Shown piece after piece: positions 8,434 through 16,359 of a stretch of DNA of 64,000 nt (positions are counted from its first letter, which is position 1; the number at the start of each line of letters is the position of its first letter). This stretch comes from SZUA-318 sp964412015 (GTDB lineage Bacteria; Gemmatimonadota; Gemmatimonadetes; Longimicrobiales; Gaopeijiaceae), in assembly GCA_964412015.1 (NCBI GenBank), contig CAYPMO010000011.1, positions 1 to 64,000 on the forward strand. Reading direction: 5' to 3'. Made by a program: the position numbers and the translations under genes. The notes below the pieces were generated by a model, which ran no database searches, was not told the DNA's origin, and worked only from the letters and a program-made list of their open reading frames with translations.

Positions 8434-9714
8434 TCAGTCCTCGCGGCACTCGATGTGGGCACCCACAGCCCGCAGGCGCTCATCGATGCGCTCGTAGCCG
8501 CGCTCGATCTGACCGATGTTCTTGATTTGGCTCGACCCCTCCGCTCCGAGCGCCGCGATCAGGAGGGCCATGCCGGCGCGGATGTCGGGGCTCTCCACCA
8601 CACCGCCGGTGAGCCGCGACGGGCCCACCACTACGGCCCGATGCGGATCGCAGAGGATGACCGAGGCGCCGAGCCCGACGAGCTTGTCCGTGAAGTACAT
8701 GCGGGACTCGAACATCTTCTCGTGGATCAGCACCGTGCCCCGGCACTGGGTGGCCGTGACCAGCGCGATCGACGTCAGATCGGCCGGAAAGGCCGGCCAC
8801 GGGCCGTCGTCGATCTTGGGTACGTGACCGAACGCATCCTGTTGGACCACGTGATCGGCGTCCCCGTGCACCCGGAGATCGGCTCCTTCGACCGTGCAGG
8901 CGACTCCCAGGCGCCGGAACCCCAGAAGCGTGGAGTCCAGGTGGTCCATGGGCGCACCCTCCACGACGAGCTCGCTCCGCGTCACCGCAGCCAGACCGAC
9001 GAACGAGCCCGTCTCGATGTGGTCCGCTCCGATCGCGAAGCGCGTCCCCTTGAGCTCGTCCACGCCCTCGATGTCGAGGATGCCCGTTCCGATGCCCGTG
9101 ATGTGGGCACCCATCGTGTTCAGGAGGTTGCACAGGTCCTGCACATGCGGCTCGGCGGCGGCGTTGCGGATGCGCGTATGGCCGCTCGCGAGCGCGGCCG
9201 CCATCACCGCATTCTCGGTGCCGGTCACCGAGGGCTCGTCCAGGAACACCTCGGCTCCCCGGAGACGCTCGGCCCGGATCGTGAAGTCCCCGTCGAGCGC
9301 GATGTCGGCCCCCAGAGCCTCGAACGCGAGAAAGTGGGTGTCCATCCGCCGCCGCCCGATCACGTCACCCCCAGGAGGGGGAAGCGCCACGTTGCCGAAC
9401 CGCGCGAGCAGAGGCCCGGCCAGGAGCAGCGAGGCGCGGATCTTCTCGGCACGGTCACGGTCGATCGAACCCACGCGGACGGCTCGCGGGTCCACCGTGA
9501 CCTCGTTCGGACCGACCCACCGGAACTCAGCGCCCAGGGAGGCGACGATGTCCAGGAACGTCTCGACGTCGCGGATGCGCGGGACGTTCTCCAGCGTGAC
9601 GGGCTCGGAAGCCAAGACGGTCGCCGCCAGGCAAGGCAGAGCCGCGTTCTTGTTCCCGGCGGGACGAATCCGCCCCGACAGGCGATGCCCACCTTCGACG
9701 AGGAAGGACGCCAT
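8434..9714 (-). CDS. murA: UDP-N-acetylglucosamine 1-carboxyvinyltransferase, Asp variant
   Basis: Catalyses the first committed step of peptidoglycan synthesis, transferring enolpyruvate from PEP to UDP-GlcNAc in the cytoplasm. It has the two-domain EPT fold with AGNKNAALP (Lys22 and Asn23) and a normal length of 426 residues from the ATG at 9714. The catalytic loop reads PGGDVIGRRRMDTH: Asp117 stands where most MurA proteins have the Cys attacked by fosfomycin. Natural Asp versions occur, for example in mycobacteria, and are fosfomycin-resistant but active. Gene order suggests co-transcription with the phasin-like gene. Confidence 0.95.
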   Translation of the reverse strand: MASFLVEGGHRLSGRIRPAGNKNAALPCLAATVLASEPVTLENVPRIRDVETFLDIVASLGAEFRWVGPNEVTVDPRAVRVGSIDRDRAEKIRASLLLAGPLLARFGNVALPPPGGDVIGRRRMDTHFLAFEALGADIALDGDFTIRAERLRGAEVFLDEPSVTGTENAVMAAALASGHTRIRNAAAEPHVQDLCNLLNTMGAHITGIGTGILDIEGVDELKGTRFAIGADHIETGSFVGLAAVTRSELVVEGAPMDHLDSTLLGFRRLGVACTVEGADLRVHGDADHVVQQDAFGHVPKIDDGPWPAFPADLTSIALVTATQCRGTVLIHEKMFESRMYFTDKLVGLGASVILCDPHRAVVVGPSRLTGGVVESPDIRAGMALLIAALGAEGSSQIKNIGQIERGYERIDERLRAVGAHIECRED

Positions 9715-9832
9715 GTTCGTGGGGTCTCGGTTGAAACCGGTGCTGCCGCGCCTCCGGGACGGGCGCCCGGCGCGGGCCACGGCACGAGCGTTCCGAAGAT
9801 AGTGCAGGTTGCGTGCCGCGCCACCCGCCCGC

Positions 9833-9862
9833 TTGACCCCCCGGTTCCCCGCGCCTTACAAT
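9833..9862 (+). promoter_or_regulatory. Sigma-70-type promoter of the EIIA/PII/antiporter operon
   Basis: -35 TTGACC (9833-9838), an 18-base spacer and -10 TACAAT (9857-9862). The predicted transcription start, near 9869, leaves a leader of only about 30 bases before the ATG at 9900. It is divergent from murA. Confidence 0.75.
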
Positions 9863-9899
9863 CGCCCGAGGTTCCGTCCTCAAGCCCGGATTCCCAGGG

Positions 9900-10364
9900 A
9901 TGCGCCTCAGCGAGTTCCTCAGCCGCGACTTCGTCGTCCTCCGGCTCGCGAGCAAGACGGCGGAGGGTGTGATCAAGGAGCTCGCCGCGCGCGCCGGCTC
10001 CGTCGGGTTGGGCCAAGCCCGCGTCATCCGTGAGGTGCTCCTCGAGCGCGAGCGGATCCACCCCACGGTGATGGGATCGGGTCTCGCGATTCCCCACGCA
10101 ATCGTCCCGGGTCTGGCCGCGCCCGTGATCGGCGTCGCGTTCGCCGGCGGAGAGCCGGTCCCGTTCGGGCCCTCCGAGCAGGACGATGTGCGGGTATTCT
10201 TCATCCTGCTCACACCACCTGGCCACGAGCGCGAGCACGTGAAGCTTCTCGCACGGATCTGCAGGCTCGTGCGCCACGAGGGTTTCATGGACCGTCTCGA
10301 GGCCTCCGCGGACGCCGACGAGGTGATCAGTGTCATCGAGTCGGTGGACGCCCGTCACCCATGA
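9900..10364 (+). CDS. PTS EIIA-like (fructose/nitrogen type) domain protein
   Basis: A stand-alone 154-residue PTS EIIA type-2 domain like FruA-EIIA or PtsN. It has MGSGLAIPHAI at about residues 58-68, where His66 is the expected phosphorylation site, plus the typical PFGPSEQDDVRVFFILLTPP strand. It is probably a phosphate-dependent regulator and not a sugar transporter component, since no EIIB or EIIC gene is nearby. It overlaps the PII-like gene by four bases (ATGA) and leads an operon with two cation:proton antiporters, so it may control them. Confidence 0.85.
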   Translation: MRLSEFLSRDFVVLRLASKTAEGVIKELAARAGSVGLGQARVIREVLLERERIHPTVMGSGLAIPHAIVPGLAAPVIGVAFAGGEPVPFGPSEQDDVRVFFILLTPPGHEREHVKLLARICRLVRHEGFMDRLEASADADEVISVIESVDARHP

Positions 10365-10732
10365 GCGATCCGACGACACGGCTCCTCGTGGCGGTGATCA
10401 ACGACCCCGAGAAGCTCGACGAGATCCTCTCAGGATTCCTGGAGCTCGGCGTGACCGGTGCCACCGTCGTCCCCAGCGAGGGCATGGGCAAACTCCTGTC
10501 CAGCGACATCCCGATCTTCGCCGGTCTCCAGGCCTTCCTGGCCGGTTCGCGGCCGCAGAACCGGATGATCTTCAGCGTCCTGCCGAAGGCGCTCGTGGAC
10601 CCGGCTCTCTCTCTCCTGCAGGACGTCTGCGGAAATCTGGCGTCGCCCGCCACGGGTATCGCCTTCGTGCTCCCGGTCGAGCGGGTCGTCGGCCTGGCGC
10701 CGGAGCTGGGAGACCACCCATCGGAGGTCTAG
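10361..10732 (+). CDS. PII-like signalling protein
   Basis: A 123-residue ferredoxin-like protein resembling PII-like regulators found beside transporters. It begins RLLVAVINDPEKLDEILSGF and continues LELGVTGATVVPSEGMG. The remaining PII signature and the uridylylation Tyr of the classical T-loop are not evident, so it is not GlnB/GlnK. PII-like proteins typically bind adenine nucleotides and gate partner transporters. Translation is coupled to the EIIA gene upstream, and an antiporter gene follows 46 bases later. Confidence 0.72.
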   Translation: MSDPTTRLLVAVINDPEKLDEILSGFLELGVTGATVVPSEGMGKLLSSDIPIFAGLQAFLAGSRPQNRMIFSVLPKALVDPALSLLQDVCGNLASPATGIAFVLPVERVVGLAPELGDHPSEV

Positions 10733-10778
10733 GCACGGTGCCGCCCAGGCTCGACGGGACAGCCGGAGAGGAACCCGC

Positions 10779-11987
10779 TTGAGCCCCGGGGTCCTTCTCA
10801 TCGCGGTCGTCGTCGGGGCGTACCTGGCGGCGCACGTCGCGTCCGAGTGGCTGGCGCGGCGGCACCTCATCGTGTCCGGTGCCGAGTATCTGCTCCTCGG
10901 TGTCCTCCTCGGTCCGGAGGTCTCGGGCCTGATCCGCGCGGACACGATGGACAGATTCGCTCCTCTGCTGACGCTGGCCTTCGGCTGGGTCGGTGCGCTG
11001 GTCGGGGCGCAGTTCCACATTCCCGACTTGTGGCGCCTTCCGATCGCTCCGTTCCGCGTGGCGCTCACGCAGGCGCTCGTGGCCGGCACCCTCACGGCAG
11101 GCGCGATGGGGGCGCTCTTCGTGCTGGCCCTCGGGCTCGGTCCGGGCGAGGTCACGGGCCCCGCGCTGGCCCTGGGTGCCATCGCGGTCTCGTCGGCACC
11201 GGCAGGGATCGCGGTCGTGTCGCAAAAGCTCGGCGACCGGGGACCGCTGGTCAGACAGCTCCACATCACCACCGCGGTGGATGCCATGTTCGCCATCGTG
11301 GCGTTCGGGCTCCTGCTCCCAGGTGGCAGCCACCCCCTCGGCGGCGCCGTCCCTGCCGTCCTGAGCGCGACCGTCGGGCTGGTCGGGGGCGCTCTGTTCC
11401 ATCTATTCGTCGGGAATGAGAAGGACGTCGACCGGCTGTTCATCGCGCTCGCGGGCGCCCTCATCCTCACGAGCGGAGCCGCCGCCTACCTTCGCATCTC
11501 GCCCCTGCTCCCCTCGTTCCTGGTAGGCCTGGTCCTCATCAATACGTCCCCTTCGGGCGCGCGCATCCGCGGCGTGCTGACCCAGGTGGAACGTCCGCTC
11601 TATTTCGTGCTCCTCGTGTTCGCGGGCACCGCATGGCAGAGCGGAGGTACGCTATGGTGGCTGATCACCTTCGCGTTCATCGCCGCTCGGATTCTGGGCA
11701 AGGTCGGGGGCGCGCGGCTCGCGGCCCATGTGCACGGCGCGCTGCCCACGCTCGGGCCCCGGTGGGGGTGGGGCCTCGTCGGCCACGGCGGGCTGGCCGT
11801 GGCGATCGCGCTCAACTTCAGGATGTACGACGCCTCGGCGCTCGCAGGCATCGCGTTCACGGCGACGCTCGTGTCGCTGATCGTCACGGACGTCTTCTCC
11901 GCTCGCGTGGTCGGCGTCCTCATCACGTCCGCCTCCCACCCCCCGATGGCCGCCGATGAGCGGCGCGGCGACGGAGGATCCGCGTGA
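10779..11987 (+). CDS. CPA2-family cation:proton antiporter (first of a pair)
   Basis: An integral membrane protein of 402 residues with about 11-12 hydrophobic segments, resembling the Kef/NapA-type sodium (or potassium)/proton exchangers. The segment GAIAVSSAPAGIAVVSQKLG followed by ITTAVDAMFAIVAF matches the unwound-helix region and acidic residue used for ion binding. There is no C-terminal RCK/TrkA domain, so regulation may come from the PII-like or EIIA proteins encoded upstream. The TTG start at 10779 gives a membrane segment at once; the stop overlaps the next antiporter start (GTGA). Confidence 0.82.
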   Translation: MSPGVLLIAVVVGAYLAAHVASEWLARRHLIVSGAEYLLLGVLLGPEVSGLIRADTMDRFAPLLTLAFGWVGALVGAQFHIPDLWRLPIAPFRVALTQALVAGTLTAGAMGALFVLALGLGPGEVTGPALALGAIAVSSAPAGIAVVSQKLGDRGPLVRQLHITTAVDAMFAIVAFGLLLPGGSHPLGGAVPAVLSATVGLVGGALFHLFVGNEKDVDRLFIALAGALILTSGAAAYLRISPLLPSFLVGLVLINTSPSGARIRGVLTQVERPLYFVLLVFAGTAWQSGGTLWWLITFAFIAARILGKVGGARLAAHVHGALPTLGPRWGWGLVGHGGLAVAIALNFRMYDASALAGIAFTATLVSLIVTDVFSARVVGVLITSASHPPMAADERRGDGGSA

Positions 11988-13285
11988 GGCGCGTGCTCAT
12001 CCTGGTGCTCCTCCTCGGGGGCATGAGGCTCCTCCTCCCGCTCGGGTCGCCCGGACAGGGATCGGAGGCGCTCCTCGCGTTCGGGTTCCTCATCCTCGCC
12101 GCCTATACGGTCGGTGAGATCGCGACGGCGTCCAGGATCCCGCAGATCGTCGGGTACATGGTGGCAGGAGTGCTCTTCGGCCCCTACGTGCTGGAGATGG
12201 TCAACGAGGACGGGGTCGCCCGGCTCGCCCCCGTGAGCGATCTGGCGGTGGCGCTGATCGCGTTCCTGGCCGGCGCGGAGCTGAACCTGTCGGAACTCCG
12301 CGCACGTGGGATCCTGTTGCTGAAGATCATGAGCGCGGAGCTGGGGCTGACGTTCCTCGTGATCACGGCGGCGGTGTTCGCGCTCCAGGGCGCCATCCCC
12401 GCCGTGCGCGGGTCCCCCGCGATCGAAATCCTCGTCTTCGCGGCGCTGTTCGCGACGGTCGCGATCGTCCACTCGCCCGCGGTCACCATGGCCCTGCTCA
12501 GCGAGACCGGCGCGAGAGGGCCCCTGGCCAGGACCACCCTCGGGGTGGTGTTGATTGCCGACGTGGCCGTCGTGCTGCTCTTCAGCGCGGTGCTCGCCCT
12601 GGCCCGCACGCTCACGCCGCCCCCGGGCACCGAGGCAGGCCCGACACTCGCCCTGGTCATCTGGGAAGTCGGCGGGGCCCTCGTGATCGGGAGCGCGGTC
12701 GGCGCAGCGGTCGCGTCGTACCTGCGCTGGGTCGGCAAGGAGCTGATGGTCTTCGCGGTGCTCATGGCGTTCTTCGGGCTCGAGGTGGCGCGCCTGGCCC
12801 ATGTCGAGCTACTGCTCACGCTCCTGACCGCCGGGTTCGTCGCGGAGAACGCCTCCCGCCACGGGGAGGTGCTCCGGGGTGCGATGGAACGCTCGGCCGC
12901 GCCGATCTTCGTGGTCTTCTTCGCCCTCGCCGGGGCGAGGATCGACCTCCCGGAGATCGCGCCTCTGCTCCCACTGGTTGTCCCGATCGCCCTGGCCCGC
13001 GCGGCGGCGATCTGGGCCGGGGTGCGTCTGGGGGCGCTCTGGTCCGGCGCGAGCGCGGCCGAGCGCGACCGGGTCTGGATGGGTCTGGTGCCTCAGGCCG
13101 GGGTGGCCATCGGCCTGGCCGCGATCATGGCCGAGGTGTACCCTGTTCGAGGGGCCTACCTCGCCGGGCTCCTCCTCGCGCTCATCGCGGTGAACCAAGT
13201 CCCAGGACCCATCCTCTTCCGGAAGGCCCTGGTCGACTCCGGCGAGATCCGCATCGACGGCGAGGAGAGCGTCGTCCGGACATGA
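11984..13285 (+). CDS. CPA2-family cation:proton antiporter (second of a pair)
   Basis: A 433-residue membrane protein with the CPA2 hallmark IPQIVGYMVAGVLFGPYVLE, the HSPAVTMALLSETGARGPLA helix and the acidic IADVAVVL segment. About 12 transmembrane helices are predicted by eye; the short C-terminus has no RCK domain. It differs enough from the preceding antiporter to be an old paralogue and not a recent duplication. The two could form a heteromer or act in series; only their translational coupling (4-base overlap) is visible. Confidence 0.85.
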   Translation: MRRVLILVLLLGGMRLLLPLGSPGQGSEALLAFGFLILAAYTVGEIATASRIPQIVGYMVAGVLFGPYVLEMVNEDGVARLAPVSDLAVALIAFLAGAELNLSELRARGILLLKIMSAELGLTFLVITAAVFALQGAIPAVRGSPAIEILVFAALFATVAIVHSPAVTMALLSETGARGPLARTTLGVVLIADVAVVLLFSAVLALARTLTPPPGTEAGPTLALVIWEVGGALVIGSAVGAAVASYLRWVGKELMVFAVLMAFFGLEVARLAHVELLLTLLTAGFVAENASRHGEVLRGAMERSAAPIFVVFFALAGARIDLPEIAPLLPLVVPIALARAAAIWAGVRLGALWSGASAAERDRVWMGLVPQAGVAIGLAAIMAEVYPVRGAYLAGLLLALIAVNQVPGPILFRKALVDSGEIRIDGEESVVRT

Positions 13286-14145
13286 ACCCGCCTGCAGCCG
13301 CGTCCCTCCGCCTGGCCGTCCACCAGATGGCTCCGGTCCTCGGCGATATCGGGGCCAACCGCTCCCACATCGAGGTGGCCGTCGCCGACGACGACGCCGA
13401 CCTCGTGGTTTTCCCCGAGCTGACGCTGACCGGCTACAGCGTGGGGTACCGCGCTCGCGAGCTCGGCGTCGCGCTGGAAGGACCTCCACCGGTGTCGCTC
13501 CCCGAAGACGGACCCACCGCGGTCTTCGGCCTGATCGAGCACGGAAAGGACCACCTCACCTACAACGTGGCGATGGCGGCGCGGGGGAGTCGGGTGCTCA
13601 CGGTCCACCGGAAGGTATACCTCCCGACGTACGGGTCGTACGACGAGGGTCGGGTCTTCGCCCCCGGCCGCCGATCGGTCAGGACGTTTCCGGTCGCGCC
13701 GGGGTGGCATGCCGGGATCCTCGTGTGCGAGGACTTCTGGCACCCGTCGCTGGCCTATCTGCTGGCCCTCCAGGGCGCGGACCTCCTCCTGGTCCTCGTG
13801 GCGTCGGCCGGCCGCGTGGTCGTGGACGAGGCAGAGGGCCCCGTCTTCGCTTCGGTGGAGAGTTGGGACCTCATCGCCCGCTCCACCGCGATGCTCCACG
13901 GGATGTGGGTGGTCGTCTGCAACCGCGTGGGTATCGAGGACGGCGTCACGTTCGCGGGCGGCTCGACGGTGACGGACCCCAGCGGGACGATCGTCGCGCG
14001 CGCGCCGCAGGCGGCCCCCGCGAGACTCGAGCTCACGCTGGAGCACGAGAGCGTGGCGCGCGCCCGCCACCCGTTCTCGCACCTGCGGGACGAGGATCCC
14101 GCCGTGACCCTCCACACGTTGGAGCGGATCGTGAGGGAACGGTGA
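13282..14145 (+). CDS. NadE-type glutaminase domain (carbon-nitrogen hydrolase)
   Basis: A 287-residue nitrilase-superfamily amidase with an intact Glu-Lys-Cys triad: Glu46 in FPELTLTGY, Lys111 in HRKVYLPTYGSYDEGR and Cys149 in LVCEDFWHP. The YDEGR and CEDFWHP motifs are those of the glutaminase half of glutamine-dependent NAD+ synthetase, here encoded as a separate protein. It overlaps the antiporter upstream by four bases and the NAD-synthetase-like gene downstream by three. It probably releases ammonia from glutamine or a related amide; whether that feeds NAD synthesis is doubtful because the partner is degenerate. Confidence 0.82.
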   Translation: MNPPAAASLRLAVHQMAPVLGDIGANRSHIEVAVADDDADLVVFPELTLTGYSVGYRARELGVALEGPPPVSLPEDGPTAVFGLIEHGKDHLTYNVAMAARGSRVLTVHRKVYLPTYGSYDEGRVFAPGRRSVRTFPVAPGWHAGILVCEDFWHPSLAYLLALQGADLLLVLVASAGRVVVDEAEGPVFASVESWDLIARSTAMLHGMWVVVCNRVGIEDGVTFAGGSTVTDPSGTIVARAPQAAPARLELTLEHESVARARHPFSHLRDEDPAVTLHTLERIVRER

Positions 14146-14774
14146 AACCGACGCCGTTCGAGTGGACAGGCCGTCTGCTCGCGGACGTCGTGCTGGCGGA
14201 GGTGTCTCGCACGCGTGCCGCGGGCGTCGTCCTCGCCTCGCCGCCGGGGGTCGCGACGGATCTCCTGCGCGGCTGGCTGGAGGGGCGCACGCACGTCGTG
14301 ATCCCGGACCCGGCCATCGTATCCGCCGTCGGCCGTGCTCTCGCCGCCGTCGGCACGGACGGAGAGCGGGTCGAGGGCGCGGCCTGGCGCGCGGTGGCGG
14401 AAACGTGGGGGGTCGGAAAGGGATTCCTGCCGATCGGAAGCACGAACAAGACCGAGCTGCTGCTGGATCCCGCTCCGCTCCCGGCCAGGGTCCTTCCCCT
14501 GGGGGACGTCTGGGCCTCCCAGCTCCGCGAGCATCTGGGATCGGCTTCGCTGCCTCCGGTGCTGGCCGGGGCGGCACCGGACGAGGTGGCCGCTGTCGAA
14601 GGCGCGCTCCGGGAGTACTTCGAGCGGGGTCTGGCGCCGGATGCCGCCTTCGGGGGACTGGGCGAGCTGGAACAGCCGGTACGCGCCGCGCTCGACGCCG
14701 CCGAAGCGCGCACGCGTGGGCTCCTCGTCCCCAAGCTCACACCCTGGACCGTGGGGCTCGACCTGGCTCGATGA
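14142..14774 (+). CDS. Degenerate NAD+ synthetase-like protein lacking the ATP loop
   Basis: The 210-residue protein aligns with the ammonia-dependent NAD+ synthetase domain: VAETWGVGKGFLPIGSTNKT (about 85-104) and VLPLGDVWASQLREHLG (about 117-133) match the nucleotide-binding core. The SGGxDS ATP-pyrophosphatase loop is replaced by SPPGVATD (about 33-40), and the segment between the loop and the GSTNK motif is much shortened. It is therefore probably inactive as a synthetase but may still bind a nucleotide. The GTG start at 14142 overlaps the glutaminase stop. See the finding on this operon. Confidence 0.72.
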   Translation: MKPTPFEWTGRLLADVVLAEVSRTRAAGVVLASPPGVATDLLRGWLEGRTHVVIPDPAIVSAVGRALAAVGTDGERVEGAAWRAVAETWGVGKGFLPIGSTNKTELLLDPAPLPARVLPLGDVWASQLREHLGSASLPPVLAGAAPDEVAAVEGALREYFERGLAPDAAFGGLGELEQPVRAALDAAEARTRGLLVPKLTPWTVGLDLAR

Positions 14775-14799
14775 CCGTGCTCACGGTTACACTCTTCCC

Positions 14800-15387
14800 A
14801 TGGACCTCCCCGCCCTGAGCGCGCTGCAGACTCTGGTCGCCGACACGATCGTCACGGTCGAGGCGCGGGACCGGATCGCGCTCGCCGCGGACGTGGCCGT
14901 GCTGATCGCGGCCGTGGCCGTGACCGTGCTCGCGATCGCGCTCGTCGGAGTCCTCCTCCAGTGGCGCCGCACGATCGTCGAGGTCCGCGGCGCCGTGCGT
15001 CAGAATCTGGGGCCCGTGTCGGATCGGGCGCGCTCGATCTCGGACAACGTACAGTTCGTCACGCAGGTACTCCGGACCGACGTCGAGCGGCTCAACGCCT
15101 CCGTGAAGTCCCTCACGGCGAGGCTCCAGCAGGCTTCCGCGCGGATGGAGGAGCGCATCGAGGAGTTCAATGCCCTCATGGAGGTCGTCCAGTCCGAGGC
15201 CGAAGAGGTGTTCCTCGACACCGCGTCGACCGTGCGGGGCGTACGCGAGGGGGCACGTACGATGGCGAGGGGCCGGTCCGGGCCGGAGGACCCGACGCGG
15301 CTCGACGCCGACGACGCGGCGGATCCGCTCGGCCCGCCCGAGGACCAGGGCGGGCGCGACGCGGCGCTCCCCGCCGGAGAGGACTGA
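14800..15387 (+). CDS. Single-pass membrane protein with coiled coil (DUF948-like)
   Basis: A 195-residue protein with one transmembrane helix (about 29-53), a basic stop-transfer QWRR, then a long amphipathic helical region (about 60-150) and an acidic disordered tail. This layout resembles DUF948/YtxG-type proteins with methyl-accepting-like coiled coils. The ATG at 14800 follows the degenerate NadE gene by 25 bases. Function unknown; it may be a scaffold for the membrane proteins of this operon. Confidence 0.65.
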   Translation: MDLPALSALQTLVADTIVTVEARDRIALAADVAVLIAAVAVTVLAIALVGVLLQWRRTIVEVRGAVRQNLGPVSDRARSISDNVQFVTQVLRTDVERLNASVKSLTARLQQASARMEERIEEFNALMEVVQSEAEEVFLDTASTVRGVREGARTMARGRSGPEDPTRLDADDAADPLGPPEDQGGRDAALPAGED

Positions 15388-15402
15388 GCTCCTGCTCCCG
15401 CC

Positions 15403-16356
15403 GTGACCGTGTCGGCCGCATTCCTCGTCGCCCTGGCATGGCTCGTGCTCGTCCCCGAGCCGGCGCTGGCCTGGGGCCCGGGCACGCACGTAGCGCTGGG
15501 GGAGGCGCTCCTCGGCGCGCTCTATCTGCTGCCTCCGGCAATCCAGGGGGTCCTCGCGCGCTTTCCCCTCCACTTCCTGTACGGGTCCATCGCCGCCGAT
15601 ATCTCGCTCGCGAAGAAGTACGTGCCGGAGGGACGGCACTGCCACAACTGGTCGGTGGGCGAGGAGATCCTGGCCTCGGCCGACTCCGAGGCGCTGCAGG
15701 CGGTGGGCCACGGCTACCTGGCCCACCTCGCGGCCGACACGATCGCGCACAACTTCTTCGTCCCCCGGCAACTCCTTCTCACCGGCTCGACCCAGGCACT
15801 CGGACACACGTACTGGGAGCACAGGATGGACATGCACGTCGGGGAGGAGTTCCTGCTCAAGGCGCGCCACCTGGTCATGGAGAACGACCACTCGGAGGCG
15901 GACACTCTGTTCGACGACGTGCTGAGCAGAACGATCTTCAGCTTCCGGACCAACCGCCGGATCTTCCGCGGAATGATCCGGTTCCAAGGCCATGACCGGT
16001 GGCAGAGGATCTTCGAACGCGTAATGGCGAACTCACGCTTCGACCTTCCGGACCCGGTCGTGGACGCCTACTTCGCCCTCTCGTTCGATCACGTTGTCGG
16101 ATACCTGCGCGACCGGCACGCCTCGCCGGCCGGCGCTCTCGACCCCACCGGTGGCCTCAACCTCAGGCTCGCCAAGAAGGTGCGCCGCCTCGCGCTCTCC
16201 GACCACACCGCCGACCACCCGGAGGTCCTCGCCCAGATGGCCGACGACTTCTTTCCGCTCCCGAGCCCCCCGATCGTCTTCTGGCCCCAGATCCTCGATG
16301 CGGACTTTGCCGCCGGCGTCACCGCCCGCAGGACGGCGCGTCGGGCACTCGGCTGA
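15403..16356 (+). CDS. Secreted zinc-dependent phospholipase C-like protein
   Basis: A 317-residue protein with a signal peptide that would be cleaved after PALA (about residue 23), leaving Trp24 as the mature N-terminus. In the Bacillus zinc phospholipase C family the N-terminal Trp is itself a zinc ligand, which supports this site. Further metal-binding segments are GPGTHVALGE, LYGSIAADI, GRHCHNW and GYLAHLAADTIAHNFFVPRQ. The target could be phospholipid or another phosphodiester. GTG start at 15403; it ends three bases before the convergent lipoprotein gene. Confidence 0.82.
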   Translation: MTVSAAFLVALAWLVLVPEPALAWGPGTHVALGEALLGALYLLPPAIQGVLARFPLHFLYGSIAADISLAKKYVPEGRHCHNWSVGEEILASADSEALQAVGHGYLAHLAADTIAHNFFVPRQLLLTGSTQALGHTYWEHRMDMHVGEEFLLKARHLVMENDHSEADTLFDDVLSRTIFSFRTNRRIFRGMIRFQGHDRWQRIFERVMANSRFDLPDPVVDAYFALSFDHVVGYLRDRHASPAGALDPTGGLNLRLAKKVRRLALSDHTADHPEVLAQMADDFFPLPSPPIVFWPQILDADFAAGVTARRTARRALG

Positions 16357-16359
16357 GCG

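Noticed and set aside
13156..14577. Minus-strand open frame of 473 codons opposite the glutaminase and NadE-like genes
   Set aside because: Antisense shadow; the plus-strand glutaminase has an intact catalytic triad.
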